Positions 50,582 through 59,580 of a stretch of DNA of 64,000 bases are shown one piece after another (the first letter of the stretch is position 1; the number at the start of each line of letters is the position of its first letter). The notes below the pieces were generated by a model. That model searched no databases. It saw only the letters and a program-made list of their open reading frames with translations, and was not told the DNA's origin. This DNA comes from Streptacidiphilus sp041262165 (GTDB taxonomy: Bacteria > Actinomycetota > Actinomycetes > Streptomycetales > Streptomycetaceae), in assembly GCF_041262165.1 (NCBI RefSeq), contig NZ_JBGCBY010000003.1, forward strand, positions 124,001 through 188,000, given 5' to 3'. A program made the translations under genes and the position numbers.

Positions 50582-51331
50582 TCAGAAGGTGTAGAAGACG
50601 CGGTCCCGGTGCTCGGCCATGAGCTTCGCGTTCCAGTCCATGCCCCCGTCGACGTTGCCGGAGCGGAACAGCGGCGGGGTGAGGCCCCGCGCGGCCAGCT
50701 TGCCCACGGCGGAGGCGACCACGGCCTGCATCAGCGCGATCGTGGTGATGCTGGAGACGGGGCCGAAGGTGGTGTCCGCGCCCTCGGCGCTGAGCTCGCC
50801 GTCCCCCACCGCGATCTTGTTGTCCAGGACGATGTCGCACTGGTCCTTGAGATAGGTGCCCGAGGGGTGCTGCGAGGACACCGCGGCCGGATAGGCCAAC
50901 GAGGTGACGCCGATCACGGTCAGTCCGCGCTCGCGGGCGTGCATGGCGAGCTCCACCGGCATCACCTGCCGCCCGGACAGGGAGATCACGAAGAGCAGGT
51001 CGCCGCGCCGTGCGGGGCTCGCGTCCAGGGTCGCAGTGGCCAGCCCCGACACCCGCTCCAGCGAGCTACCCAGATGGGCCGGGATGACGTCCACGCCCGT
51101 CACTCCGGGCACGGCGAGCAGGTTCATCAGGACTAGGCCGCCGGCGCGGTACACCACGTCCTGCGCGGCCAGCGAGGAGTGGCCGGCCCCGAAGGTGAAG
51201 ATCCGGCCGCCGTCGCGCACGGTGCCCGCGAGCGCCTCCGCCGCGCGCTCGACGCTCTCGGCCTCCTCCGTCCGGACCCGCTGGAGCAGGGAGATCGCGG
51301 CGTCGAAGTACTGCCCGGCCAGATCGCTCAT
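50582..51331 (-). CDS. SIS-domain sugar isomerase-like protein
   Basis: The 249-residue protein has the SIS phosphosugar motif IFTFGAGHSSLAAQDVVYRA, LFVISLSGRQVMPVEL and the C-terminal LFRSGNVDGGMDWNAKLM. It belongs to a conserved actinobacterial group with isomerase-like folds. Substrate unknown. ATG at 51331, with GGCCAGATCG beyond. It is divergent from dmdR1 (186 bp). Confidence 0.8.
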   Translation of the reverse strand: MSDLAGQYFDAAISLLQRVRTEEAESVERAAEALAGTVRDGGRIFTFGAGHSSLAAQDVVYRAGGLVLMNLLAVPGVTGVDVIPAHLGSSLERVSGLATATLDASPARRGDLLFVISLSGRQVMPVELAMHARERGLTVIGVTSLAYPAAVSSQHPSGTYLKDQCDIVLDNKIAVGDGELSAEGADTTFGPVSSITTIALMQAVVASAVGKLAARGLTPPLFRSGNVDGGMDWNAKLMAEHRDRVFYTF

Positions 51332-51517
51332 CGAGAGTGCGCTCGCTTTCGCTGGTTGCTGCGCTTCGGCGGAGAGGTGCCCGTACCGGAGGCACCGTGC
51401 TGCCTCGGCCGGGGCGCTGTCAACAGGGCCCCGGTCGATCCGGCCGGATTGTCGGCGTGATGCGTCAGAATTGGCACTGCGACCACGACAGCCCACGAGG
51501 AACGGAGCCCGCGGCCG

Positions 51518-52210
51518 ATGTCAGGGCACCTGATCGACACGACTGAGATGTACCTGCGCACCATCTTCGAACTGGAGGAAGAGGGCGTCGTCCCCATGCG
51601 CGCCCGAATCGCGGAGCGCCTGGAGCAGAGCGGGCCCACGGTCAGCCAGACCGTGGCCCGGATGGAACGAGACGGCCTGCTGCAGGTCGCCGACGACCGC
51701 CACCTGGAACTCACCGAGGGCGGGCGACAGCTCGCCACCCGGGTGATGCGCAAGCACCGCATCGCGGAGTGCCTGCTGGTGGACGTCATCGGCCTGGAGT
51801 GGGAACAGGTCCACGCCGAGGCCTGCCGCTGGGAGCACGTGATGAGCGAGGCGGTGGAGCGCCGCGTCCTGGAGCTGCTGCGCCACCCCACCCAGTCGCC
51901 GTACGGCAACCCGATCCCGGGCCTGGAGGAGCTGGGGGAGATCCCCGCGGACGACGCGGACGCGGAGACGCTGGTGACCCTGGACCTGCTGGCCCCGGGC
52001 GCGGAGGGCAAGAGCGTGGTGATCCGGAGGATCGGCGAGCCGATCCAGACGGACGCGCAACTGATGTACACGCTGCGCCGGGCCGGCGTGCAGCCGGGCG
52101 CGGTGGTCAGCGTCACCGAGGCGCCGGGCGGCGTGCTGGTGAGCAGTGGCGGCGAGGCCGCCGAGCTGGACAAGGACATCGCCGCCCACGTGTTCGTGGC
52201 CCGCACCTGA
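51518..52210 (+). CDS. dmdR1: DmdR1-like iron-dependent repressor (DtxR family)
   Basis: The 230-residue protein has the DtxR helix-turn-helix SGPTVSQTVARMERDGLL and the metal sites VMRKHRIAECLLVDVIG with HAEACRWEHVMSE, whose Cys, Glu and His make the primary site (Met11 is also present). The C-terminal SH3-like region follows (PGAVVSVTEAP). It represses iron uptake and siderophore genes when Fe(II)-loaded. I see no iron box (TTAGGTTAGGCT-like) near it. The complete opposite strand is open too (see 51521-52189). Confidence 0.93.
   Translation: MSGHLIDTTEMYLRTIFELEEEGVVPMRARIAERLEQSGPTVSQTVARMERDGLLQVADDRHLELTEGGRQLATRVMRKHRIAECLLVDVIGLEWEQVHAEACRWEHVMSEAVERRVLELLRHPTQSPYGNPIPGLEELGEIPADDADAETLVTLDLLAPGAEGKSVVIRRIGEPIQTDAQLMYTLRRAGVQPGAVVSVTEAPGGVLVSSGGEAAELDKDIAAHVFVART
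51521..52189 (-). other. Full-length antisense ORF to dmdR1 (adm-like)
   Basis: An uninterrupted 222-codon frame covers almost all of dmdR1 on the opposite strand, with a GTG start at 52189. It is Leu/Ala/His/Arg-rich and begins (GTG)GGDVLVQLGGLAATAHQHA. In S. coelicolor an antisense gene, adm, overlapping dmdR1 was reported to encode proteins acting on siderophore and antibiotic production. Here this is only positional similarity; in GC-rich DNA such open antisense frames are common. Confidence 0.3.
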
Positions 52211-52225
52211 GGCGGACGACGGAGT

Positions 52226-52264
52226 GGAGGACCCCGGCTCTTTCCCCGAGCGCCGGGGTCCTCC
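52226..52264. terminator. Terminator after dmdR1
   Basis: A 13-bp stem GGAGGACCCCGGC with GCCGGGGTCCTCC and a 13-base loop, 15 bp beyond the dmdR1 stop. Confidence 0.85.
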
Positions 52265-52677
52265 GCTTTCCCCCTCCGTGCCTGCCTCCCGGCAGACGTC
52301 CCACCCCTGATCCTCCCCTGATCCCTCCCCGGGGATCCCACCCCGTCCCCCTTGCCCGGCTTCCCCTCCGGGCGCCCCCTGCTGCGCTGCCCTGATCTCC
52401 TGAGGCGACTCCCTCCCTGCTGCGGATCCTTACGTCGGCATTCCTCCCCTCGGCAGCAACGGCCAATCCTTGAGCGCTGTCACTCGTACGTGGGGCTTTT
52501 CCACTCGTCGGAGTGGGTACTGATCACCTCTCCGCTTTCCTTTCTGCCACCGGGCGCGGCTGTGCCCCGGCTCCAGGGGGAGGGGAGTCGGGGCACAGGG
52601 TGTGCCGGGCTGCGACTGCCGCGTTTACGGCTCCACAGGTCGCTACTGCGCCGCCTGCCAGGAGTACAGGGCTTCTC
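52265..52677. other. Non-coding C-rich stretch between dmdR1 and the primase-like gene
   Basis: About 410 bp without a supported gene. The left half is C-rich simple sequence. At 52602-52746 a frame from a GTG encodes a short segment with CDCRVYGSTGRYCAAC, which has a zinc-ribbon-like CxC-x9-CxxC pattern but no good start. I leave it as unexplained. Confidence 0.4.
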
Positions 52678-53400
52678 CTAGGAGACGGGGGCGGGCAGCG
52701 GCGCCTCTCGGCCGCACGCGTAGGCGACGGGGTTGATCAGCTCGGTGGCCTCGGGCAGCCAGCGGTTCAGAGTGGTGGGTTCGCGCGCCCACTGGGCGAA
52801 GCCGAAGGTGCCCACGCGGGTCGGCGGCGCGACGATCCAGTCGCCCTCGCCGTGGCCGACCAGGTCGAGACGTCCCGGGCCCCAGCCGAGCCGGCGCAGC
52901 ACCTCGGGCAGCTTGGGCAGCGAGCCGGGCAGGACCAGGAAGACCAGCCGCCGACCGCGACCCGAACCGCCCCCGCCGCCACCGGGAACCGCCAGCACCG
53001 GGCCGAGCTGTACGCCCATCCGCTCCATCCGGGCCAGGGCCAGGCAGCCGGCGATCTCCGGCACGTCGATGGCGTCGAAGGCGCGACCGGTCGGCAGCAG
53101 GATGGAGGCCAGCGGGTTCTCGGTCCACCAGCGCCGGACCACGCCGGGTCCCGCGCTGGCCTTGCGCACCCAGTCGCGGGTGGTCGGGTGGGCGCCGGGC
53201 GCGGGGCAGCCCAGGTCGCCGCAGGAGCAGCGGAGCGGTCCTTCGTCCTCGATCAGCCAGGTACCGGCGGCAACCTCCCAATGGCGCTCCTCCGCGTATC
53301 TGACGGCCGCATCGATCAGCAGGTCGCCGGTGCTGTCCTGACGGACGGTGGTCTGCCGCGTAGCTCCCAGGGTGTCTTCCACGTCGTGCACAACTCGCAC
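52678..53400 (-). CDS. Bifunctional DNA primase/polymerase-like (Prim-Pol N-terminal) protein
   Basis: The 240-residue protein has the block LIDAAVRYAEERHWEVAAGT, a Cys-rich CSCGDLGCPAPGAHPTTRDW (zinc-like) and RRWWTENPLASILLPTGRAFDAIDVPE, the region characteristic of primase/polymerase N-terminal domains. No helicase part follows. In streptomycetes it occurs as a free-standing chromosomal protein. It may take part in repair priming or only bind nucleotides. GTG start at 53400; nearby GTGs are possible. Confidence 0.75.
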   Translation of the reverse strand: MRVVHDVEDTLGATRQTTVRQDSTGDLLIDAAVRYAEERHWEVAAGTWLIEDEGPLRCSCGDLGCPAPGAHPTTRDWVRKASAGPGVVRRWWTENPLASILLPTGRAFDAIDVPEIAGCLALARMERMGVQLGPVLAVPGGGGGGSGRGRRLVFLVLPGSLPKLPEVLRRLGWGPGRLDLVGHGEGDWIVAPPTRVGTFGFAQWAREPTTLNRWLPEATELINPVAYACGREAPLPAPVS

Positions 53401-53557
53401 GGCGTGAGCGGGTTACGGGCGTTGCCACGAAAGTGAACGCCAGGTCGGTCGAGTGGGGGCGCGTCGGTGCACGAACGGGGCGCACGCGGGGTCGGGAGGC
53501 GGGTAACGGGTATCTCTCAGGGGAGACCGCTCGCTACCCTGAACGGTATGTCTCAAA

Positions 53558-53572
53558 TGCCATGACATGGCA
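53558..53572. promoter_or_regulatory. Palindromic candidate operator TGCCATGACATGGCA
   Basis: Two 7-bp arms with a single central base lie in the divergent gap between the primase-like gene and the regulator at 53677. Flanking TCTC and GAGA extend the symmetry. Autoregulation of the regulator is a reasonable guess. Confidence 0.45.
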
Positions 53573-53676
53573 AGAGATTCACGCCTATCAGGCTTCATCG
53601 TGCTCCGCTGCGGGAATGCTGGGGACTGCCGGAGACCTGTCGGGGTGACCACCACGCTCAAGGGGGAGGCACGCTC

Positions 53677-55056
53677 ATGGCCGCCAGACCACTGGTCGCA
53701 CGACAGCCCAACGAACGACTCCAGGCACTGATCCAGGAGGCGGGCTGCTCCAACGCCGGCCTGGCTCGCCGGGTGAACCTCTGCGGCGCCGAACACGCAC
53801 TCGATCTCCGTTACGACAAGACCTCGGTGGCGCGCTGGTTGCGCGGCCAGCAGCCGCGCGGGCAGGCCCCCGCGGTGATCGCCGAGGCCATCGGCCGCAA
53901 ACTCGGACGGTCCGTCACCGTCGAGGAGATCGGCATGGCCGACGGCAAGAACCTCTCCTCCAGCATCGGACTGCACTTCTCCGCCACCCTCTCCGGCGCC
54001 GTCGAGCAGGTGTGCGAGCTGTGGCGCAGTGACGTCGGCCGGCGCGACTTCCTCACCGGGGCCTCCGTCGCCGCCTCCGCCCTGGTCGAGCCGAGCCGCG
54101 ACTGGCTGATCACCCGTCCCGACCAGCAGGTGGCCCGAACCGGGGGCCCGCGGGTAGGACAGGCGGACGTCGAGGCGGTGCGCGCGACCACCGAGATGCT
54201 GGTGGAACTCGATCACCGCTTCGGCAGCGGCCACGTCAGACCCGTCGTGGTGCACTACCTCAACAGCGTGGTCTCCGGGCTGCTCTCCGGTTCCTACCGG
54301 GAGGAGACCGGACGCATCCTGTTCGCCGCGGTGGCCCGGCTCACCGAGCTCGCCGGATACATGGCCATCGACACCGGCCAGCCCGGACTGGCCCAGCGGT
54401 ACTACATCCAGGCGCTGCGCCTGGCCCAGGCCGCCGGCGACCGCGCCTACGGGGGCTACGTCCTGGCCTCCTCGATGAGCCATCTCGCCGCCGCCCTGGG
54501 CAATCCCCGGGAGATCGCCCAACTCGCCCGCGCGGCGCAGGAGGGAGCGCGGGGTTCGGCCACGTCCACCGCGATGGCGATGTTCTACGTCGCGGAGGCG
54601 CGCGGACACGCGCTGCTGGGCGACGCGCGCTCCTGCGAGGTGGTAGCGGGCCGCGCCGTCGAGGCGATGGAGCACAGCCGGCCGGACGAGGACCCGGAGT
54701 GGATCGCGCACTTCGACGCGGCCTATCTGGCGGACGAACTCGCGCACTGCCACCGGGATCTGGAACAGCCGAGGCAGGCGGCGCGGCAGGCCGAGGAGGC
54801 GCTGCGGGGCCACCCGGAGACGCGGGTCCGCCGGCGGGCGGTGGACCTGGTGCTGCTCGCCACCGCGCAGTTGCAGCTGCGGGACGTGGAGCAGGCGTGC
54901 GAAACCGGGGGACATGCGGTCGAGTTGATGTCGGGTCTGCGTTCCGCGCGCGGAGCGGAGTACCTCGACGACTTCCGGCGCAGGCTGGAGCCCTACCGGG
55001 AACAGCGCGCGGTACGGGAGTTCCAGGCGCGGACGCTGGCGGAGGCCGCGGCCTGA
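53677..55056 (+). CDS. HTH/TPR-type transcriptional regulator (NsdA-like)
   Basis: The 459-residue protein begins MAARPLVARQPNERLQALIQ, then an XRE-like helix-turn-helix AGLARRVNLCG, DKTSVARWLRGQQPRGQAPA. After RRDFLTGASVAA comes a TPR-like helical body (QRYYIQALRLAQAAGDRAYG, RQAEEALRGHPE, ACETGGHAVELMSG). Streptomycete members such as NsdA hold back morphological development and antibiotic production. The family assignment is firm; a specific role is inference. GGGGGAGGCACGCTC precedes the ATG. Confidence 0.85.
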   Translation: MAARPLVARQPNERLQALIQEAGCSNAGLARRVNLCGAEHALDLRYDKTSVARWLRGQQPRGQAPAVIAEAIGRKLGRSVTVEEIGMADGKNLSSSIGLHFSATLSGAVEQVCELWRSDVGRRDFLTGASVAASALVEPSRDWLITRPDQQVARTGGPRVGQADVEAVRATTEMLVELDHRFGSGHVRPVVVHYLNSVVSGLLSGSYREETGRILFAAVARLTELAGYMAIDTGQPGLAQRYYIQALRLAQAAGDRAYGGYVLASSMSHLAAALGNPREIAQLARAAQEGARGSATSTAMAMFYVAEARGHALLGDARSCEVVAGRAVEAMEHSRPDEDPEWIAHFDAAYLADELAHCHRDLEQPRQAARQAEEALRGHPETRVRRRAVDLVLLATAQLQLRDVEQACETGGHAVELMSGLRSARGAEYLDDFRRRLEPYREQRAVREFQARTLAEAAA

Positions 55057-55270
55057 GCCGGGTTCCGGCTGTAGGTCTGGCAGTGCGTCTGGCAGTACGT
55101 CAATACGGTGGGTTCGTGGCCACTCGTCAGGGTGAACGGGTAGCGTGGGCCTGTCAGAGTCCGGCTCGGATGCCTCAGCTCTGATGCTCCGGCTCTGAAG
55201 ATCTGACAAGTGGTCCCGCCCCGGTGCGGGGGCAGGGCAGCCCGCCTACCGGGCGAAGTGAGGAATCGCG

Positions 55271-56329
55271 TTGAACCACCGTCGCCCGAACTCCGACGAG
55301 CTGACCCCCGACGACCTGTTCAGACCCGAGCCTGCGGTCATTCCCGGCGAGGTCGTCCGCTCCACCCGCAGTGACATGCCCTGGGACGCCCCCACCCAGC
55401 AGGTGGAGGGGCGTCCCGAGTACTTCGGCGACGCTCCGGCGCCGACCCGGGCGGTGCCGCAGCAGCAGGTGGCGGAGGAGGCGTCGACGCAGTTCATGCC
55501 GCCGTTCCCGGCGGCCGCGACCCAGCCGGTGCAGCAGCCCATGCACCAGCAGCCGACCTACGGCGGCGGCTACCAGCAGGGCTACCAGCAGCCGCAGGGC
55601 TACGACCAGGGTGGCTACGGCGGCTACGGAGGCCAGTCCGGCTACCAGTCCGGCTACCAGGAGCAGGAGCAGGAGCCGGAGCACCGGCCCGGGCCGCCCT
55701 GGCGCCGCTTCAGCTCGCGCACCATCGCCGCCGGCGTCGTCGGGGTCTGCGCTGTACTCGGCATCTGCGTCGCAGCCGCCCTCAGCGGCGGCAGCGCGCC
55801 CAGCGCCGCGGCCACCCGGCCGACCACCCCGGCCGCCGGCGCCAAGCAGCCCAGCACCACCGGCTCGGGCTCGGCGGCCGCCAACCCCCAGGCGCAGGCT
55901 CTGTCCGACCTGCTGTCCACTGCCTCGAACAGCCGCTCCGCCGTGATCAGCGCGGTATCGAGCATCGAGCACTGCCAGAATCTGGACCAGGCCCAGCAGG
56001 ACCTCACCTCGGCGGCGGGGATGCGCCAGCAGCTCGTCGTGCAGTTGGGCACCCTGCAGACCGATCAGCTGCAGAGCGGCCCGCAGCTGATCGCGGCGCT
56101 GCAGGACGGCTGGAAGGCCTCGGAGAGCGCCGACAGCCACTACGCGGCCTGGGCCGCGCAGTCGAAGAGCCCGTGCGCGCACAAGCACAAGCCGCAGGCC
56201 GGCGGTGAGAAGAAGGCAGGCGACGCGGCGAGCTCCACCGCGACCGTGGCCAAGGCCAAGGCGTCGCGGTTGTGGAACGCGATCGCCGACGGAGCAGGAC
56301 TGCCCAAGCGGGCGGGCAGCCAGCTCTGA
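55271..56329 (+). CDS. Single-pass membrane protein with Gln/Gly/Tyr-rich N-terminus
   Basis: The 352-residue protein uses a TTG start with GTGAGGAATCGCG upstream. Residues 80-150 are a Gln/Gly/Tyr repeat (GYQQGYQQPQGY type). One helix, TIAAGVVGVCAVLGICVAAA, crosses the membrane near residue 155-175. The outer part has Ala/Pro-rich linkers, SVISAVSSIEHCQNLDQAQQ and a terminal low-complexity tail. It resembles streptomycete proteins of unknown function with an extracellular helical domain. Confidence 0.8.
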   Translation: MNHRRPNSDELTPDDLFRPEPAVIPGEVVRSTRSDMPWDAPTQQVEGRPEYFGDAPAPTRAVPQQQVAEEASTQFMPPFPAAATQPVQQPMHQQPTYGGGYQQGYQQPQGYDQGGYGGYGGQSGYQSGYQEQEQEPEHRPGPPWRRFSSRTIAAGVVGVCAVLGICVAAALSGGSAPSAAATRPTTPAAGAKQPSTTGSGSAAANPQAQALSDLLSTASNSRSAVISAVSSIEHCQNLDQAQQDLTSAAGMRQQLVVQLGTLQTDQLQSGPQLIAALQDGWKASESADSHYAAWAAQSKSPCAHKHKPQAGGEKKAGDAASSTATVAKAKASRLWNAIADGAGLPKRAGSQL

Positions 56330-56396
56330 GACTCCTGCTCCAGCGCGAACGCCGGGCCGAAGGGCCGGTCAGGACTGGCCGGTCAGAGCTGGCCGG

Positions 56397-57632
56397 TCAG
56401 GGCTGGAGCAGGATGCTGCGTACGTCCACCAGGCCGGTCTTCTCCTCGGTCAGCGCGCCGACGCGCACCTGCTGGAAGGTCACCTTGGTGTTCACCAGCC
56501 GGGGCGCGCTGGCGAGCGGCAGCAGGTCGCTGTCCCGCCAGGACAGCGGCGGGGTCTGGCCGCCGGTGTTGATCGGGGCGCTCGCGTCGAGCGCGGCCTT
56601 GAGCGCGCTGCCGGTGACCGGTCCGTTGACCTCGGAGACTGCCTTGCGCAGGACCTCGAAGGCGATCCAGGTGGTCTGCTCGCCCGGGTCGGCGGTATTG
56701 ATCCGGTTGTCGGTGAAGGCGTACTGCTTGACCGCCGCGTGCAGGGCGTTCCACACGGGGCTGTCGTCCGGCGGGTACCAGCCGGTGGCGAGCGCGCTGC
56801 GCAGCGGGCCGGTGTCGCCGCCGGTGGAGTCGACCAGCGACTGCTGGAAGCTGCCGATGATCGCGGACAGCTGGGTGTTGGTGGGGGACAGCCGCCGGTA
56901 GTCGTCGTAGAAGGTCGCGGTGGACGCGGGGTCGAGCGCCGTGGTGACGCAGGAGTGCGGCAGGTCCGCACCGATGGCCCGGCCGGCCTCGGTGGTGTAG
57001 TCGGTCCGTCCCTGGTCGACGGGGATGTCCACGGCGGTGATCTGCTTGGTGGAGAGGCCGGCGTTGAGGAAGCCGAGCATGGTGTCGCCGCCCTTGCTCT
57101 GCGGGCGGATCACCGCGACCCGGTGGCAGCCGGACTCCGCCAGCTGCTCGCCGTTCCCGGCCAGCAGCGCCTGGTAGCCGCCGTTGACGGGGTAGGAGTA
57201 CGGCGAGGTGAACTCCTGCGGGGACAGCCCGAATCCACCGATGTAGGGGATCCCAGCGGTCTCCAGGATCGGCATGAACGTTCCGGCGAACTGGCTGTAC
57301 GAGCCGACGACCGCGGCGACCTTCTGGTTGGCGGCCTCGGTGGCGCAGGCGGCGGCTCCGACGGGGGTGTTCTGCTCGTCGCAGGTCACCACCTGGAGCT
57401 GGTGACCCTGCAGCCCGCCCGTGTCGTTGACCTGCTTGGCGATGGCGGTGGCCAGGGCGGGCATTCCCGCTGCGGAGCCCGCGGAGCCCTCCTCGGGCGC
57501 CCAGGTCATCACTTTGATCACGTCGTGCTCGGAGGCGTTGGCGTCCCCGCCGCAACCCGAGAGTCCGCCGACCAGGGCTGCCGCTCCGACGGCGGCGACG
57601 ATCACGTGCCTGGACTTCCGCGTGGACCTCAT
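56397..57632 (-). CDS. ABC-type substrate-binding lipoprotein (Peripla_BP_6 type), orphan
   Basis: The 411-residue protein has a lipoprotein signal (RSTRKSRHVIVAAVGAAALV, then GGLSGCGG) and the branched-chain amino-acid-binding fold: ALATAIAKQVNDTGGLQGHQ, AAVVGSYSQFAGTFMPILE, GIPYIGGFGLSP. GGGGAGG precedes the ATG at 57632. No permease or ATPase genes are near, so it may be a sensor or use a distant transporter. Confidence 0.87.
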   Translation of the reverse strand: MRSTRKSRHVIVAAVGAAALVGGLSGCGGDANASEHDVIKVMTWAPEEGSAGSAAGMPALATAIAKQVNDTGGLQGHQLQVVTCDEQNTPVGAAACATEAANQKVAAVVGSYSQFAGTFMPILETAGIPYIGGFGLSPQEFTSPYSYPVNGGYQALLAGNGEQLAESGCHRVAVIRPQSKGGDTMLGFLNAGLSTKQITAVDIPVDQGRTDYTTEAGRAIGADLPHSCVTTALDPASTATFYDDYRRLSPTNTQLSAIIGSFQQSLVDSTGGDTGPLRSALATGWYPPDDSPVWNALHAAVKQYAFTDNRINTADPGEQTTWIAFEVLRKAVSEVNGPVTGSALKAALDASAPINTGGQTPPLSWRDSDLLPLASAPRLVNTKVTFQQVRVGALTEEKTGLVDVRSILLQP

Positions 57633-57893
57633 CGCTTTGGTACCCCTCCCCTGAGGCTTTCCTTGGCTGAACCGAGCACCACTCCGACCCAGCCTTGATG
57701 CGGCGCCGCACGGCAGGGCGGCCGGATCTGTAACGCCGGACCAACGGAAGGGGAACAACGAGTGGGGAGGGATTCGTGGGGCGTCCGGGGAGGCCGCCGG
57801 GGGTAGAACGTAGGATCGATTCTTATGCAGGCTTCACAGCAGGGTTCACCAAAGTCTTCTCGAACGGCCACCCGCTCCAGCACCATGGGCGCT

Positions 57894-58334
57894 ATGCCGC
57901 TCACTGACATCCCCTGGTGGCGCTGGCGGGCCCGAGTCCGCTCAGCGCTGCACATGCTCGGCGACCCCGCCTTCCAGCAGGACTGCTGGGTCCTCGGCAG
58001 GGAGGGCTACGGCGACGTGACCGACGCCGTGTACCGCCTGGTCGAGGACACCTGGCTGGACCGCTGGTCCGCCGAGAAGTACGTCGGCACCATGGTCCGG
58101 GACTCGGCCGAGGCCGCGGCCGTGGACACCGCGGTGCTCCGGGTGCTCCGGATCCTGCACCAGGTCGGCCCGGACGCGCCCTCCGCCGCCTATCTCCAGC
58201 ACCACGGCTGGCCGGAGGCGGTCAGGGCCTGCCGTGACGCCCACATCCGCCTCGCGGTGAACGACGGCGAGGACCCGGACACGCCGCCGCGTTCGCTCTC
58301 CGTGCTGGCCATCCTGACCCGGGTCCCCGCCTAG
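57894..58334 (+). CDS. Conserved hypothetical protein (SCO4402 family-like)
   Basis: The 146-residue protein starts MPLTDIPWWRWRARVRSALH, then DVTDAVYRLVEDTWLDRWSA and LRVLRILHQVGPDAPSAAYL. The frame is open further upstream to 57825, but the conserved start is at 57894. It looks like the streptomycete family I recall under the name SCO4402. Soluble, all-helical, function unknown. Confidence 0.75.
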   Translation: MPLTDIPWWRWRARVRSALHMLGDPAFQQDCWVLGREGYGDVTDAVYRLVEDTWLDRWSAEKYVGTMVRDSAEAAAVDTAVLRVLRILHQVGPDAPSAAYLQHHGWPEAVRACRDAHIRLAVNDGEDPDTPPRSLSVLAILTRVPA

Positions 58335-58454
58335 CCCCCTGGAGCTCCTGGCGGAGTTCCTGGCGGAGCTCTTGGCTGGTGAGACGGCCGCCCGCGCCGC
58401 CCGCTGCCTGTGGCACTCTTGCCATCCAGCGGATCGCACGAGAGGACGTCCCCG

Positions 58455-59324
58455 GTGTCACAGCAGCAGCCCGGCACGGGCCAGTACGTACTGACCCTGT
58501 CCTGCCCGGACAAGCAGGGCATCGTGCACGCCGTATCCAGCTACCTCTTCCTCACCGGCTGCAACATCGCCGACAGCCAGCAGTTCGGCGACGCGGCCAG
58601 CGGGCTCTTCTTCATGCGGGTGCACTTCTCGGCGGAGGCCCCGGTCACGGTGGAGAAGCTGCGCGCGAGCTTCGCCGCGACCGGCGACGCCTACCGGATG
58701 GACTGGCAGATCCACCCCGCCGCGGAGCGCACCCGAATGCTGCTGCTGGTCAGCAAGTTCGGCCACTGCCTCAACGACCTGCTGTTCCGTGCCCGCAGCG
58801 GCGCGCTGCCGGTCGACGTCGTCGGCGTCGTGTCCAACCACACCGACTTCCAGGACCTGGCGGAGTCCTACGGCGTCCCCTTCCACCACATCCCGGTGAC
58901 CGCCGAGACCAAGGCGCAGGCCGAGGCGGCGCTGCTGGAGCTGGTCGACCGGGAGCGGGTGGACCTCGTCGTGCTGGCCCGCTACATGCAGGTGCTGTCG
59001 GACGACCTGTGCAAGGCCCTGGCCGGGCGGGCGATCAACATCCACCACTCCTTCCTGCCGAGCTTCAAGGGCGCCAAGCCGTACCACCAGGCGCACATCC
59101 GGGGTGTGAAGCTGATCGGCGCGACGGCGCACTACGTCACGGCGCAGCTCGACGAGGGCCCGATCATCGAGCAGGAGGTCGTTCGGGTCAGCCACGACGT
59201 CACGCCCGAGCAACTGGTGGCGCTGGGCCGGGACGCCGAGTGCCAGGCGCTCGCGCGCGCGGTGAAGTGGCACGCCGAGCACCGCGTGCTGCTCAACGGC
59301 AGCCGCACCGTCGTCTTCACCTGA
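58455..59324 (+). CDS. purU: Formyltetrahydrofolate deformylase
   Basis: The 289-residue protein has an N-terminal ACT domain (YVLTLSCPDKQGIVHAVSSY, NIADSQQFGD) and a formyltransferase-fold C-terminal domain with LLVSKFGHCLNDLLFRARSG, GVVSNHTDFQDLAESYGVPF, INIHHSFLPSFKGAKPYHQA (catalytic HHSFLP) and TAHYVTAQLDEGPIIEQ. It hydrolyses 10-formyl-THF to formate and THF. GTG at 58455 with GAGAGGACGTC upstream. Confidence 0.96.
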   Translation: MSQQQPGTGQYVLTLSCPDKQGIVHAVSSYLFLTGCNIADSQQFGDAASGLFFMRVHFSAEAPVTVEKLRASFAATGDAYRMDWQIHPAAERTRMLLLVSKFGHCLNDLLFRARSGALPVDVVGVVSNHTDFQDLAESYGVPFHHIPVTAETKAQAEAALLELVDRERVDLVVLARYMQVLSDDLCKALAGRAINIHHSFLPSFKGAKPYHQAHIRGVKLIGATAHYVTAQLDEGPIIEQEVVRVSHDVTPEQLVALGRDAECQALARAVKWHAEHRVLLNGSRTVVFT

Positions 59325-59344
59325 CGGTCAGGAACGCGCGACGC

Positions 59345-59580
59345 TCACGGGCGCGACAGCAGTCGGGCGGCGTGGAGGAGACTGTGCTGCCCGGGGGATG
59401 ACCCCCGGACCCCCAGTCGCGCCGACGGTGGTGTGGGGTTCGGGTCACGGGCGCGACAGCAGTCGGGCCGCGTGGAGGAGACTGTGCTGACCCGGGGGGC
59501 GACCCCCGGACCCCCAGTCGCGCCGACGGTGGTGTGGGGTTCGGGTCACGGGCGCGACAGCAGCCGGGCCGCGTGGAGGA
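59345..59580. repeat. Two and a third copies of a 101-bp tandem repeat
   Basis: Copies lie at 59345-59444 (100 bp) and 59445-59545 (101 bp), and a partial third copy at 59546-59580 is the 3' end of the anti-sigma gene. Each begins TCACGGGCGCGACAGCAG and carries a GGGGG/CCCCC hairpin. The units look like repeated duplication of a gene tail plus its terminator. Confidence 0.9.

Noticed and set aside
59345..59580. CRISPR-like array
   Set aside because: Copies are directly adjacent without spacers and include the end of a gene. They are tandem duplications.
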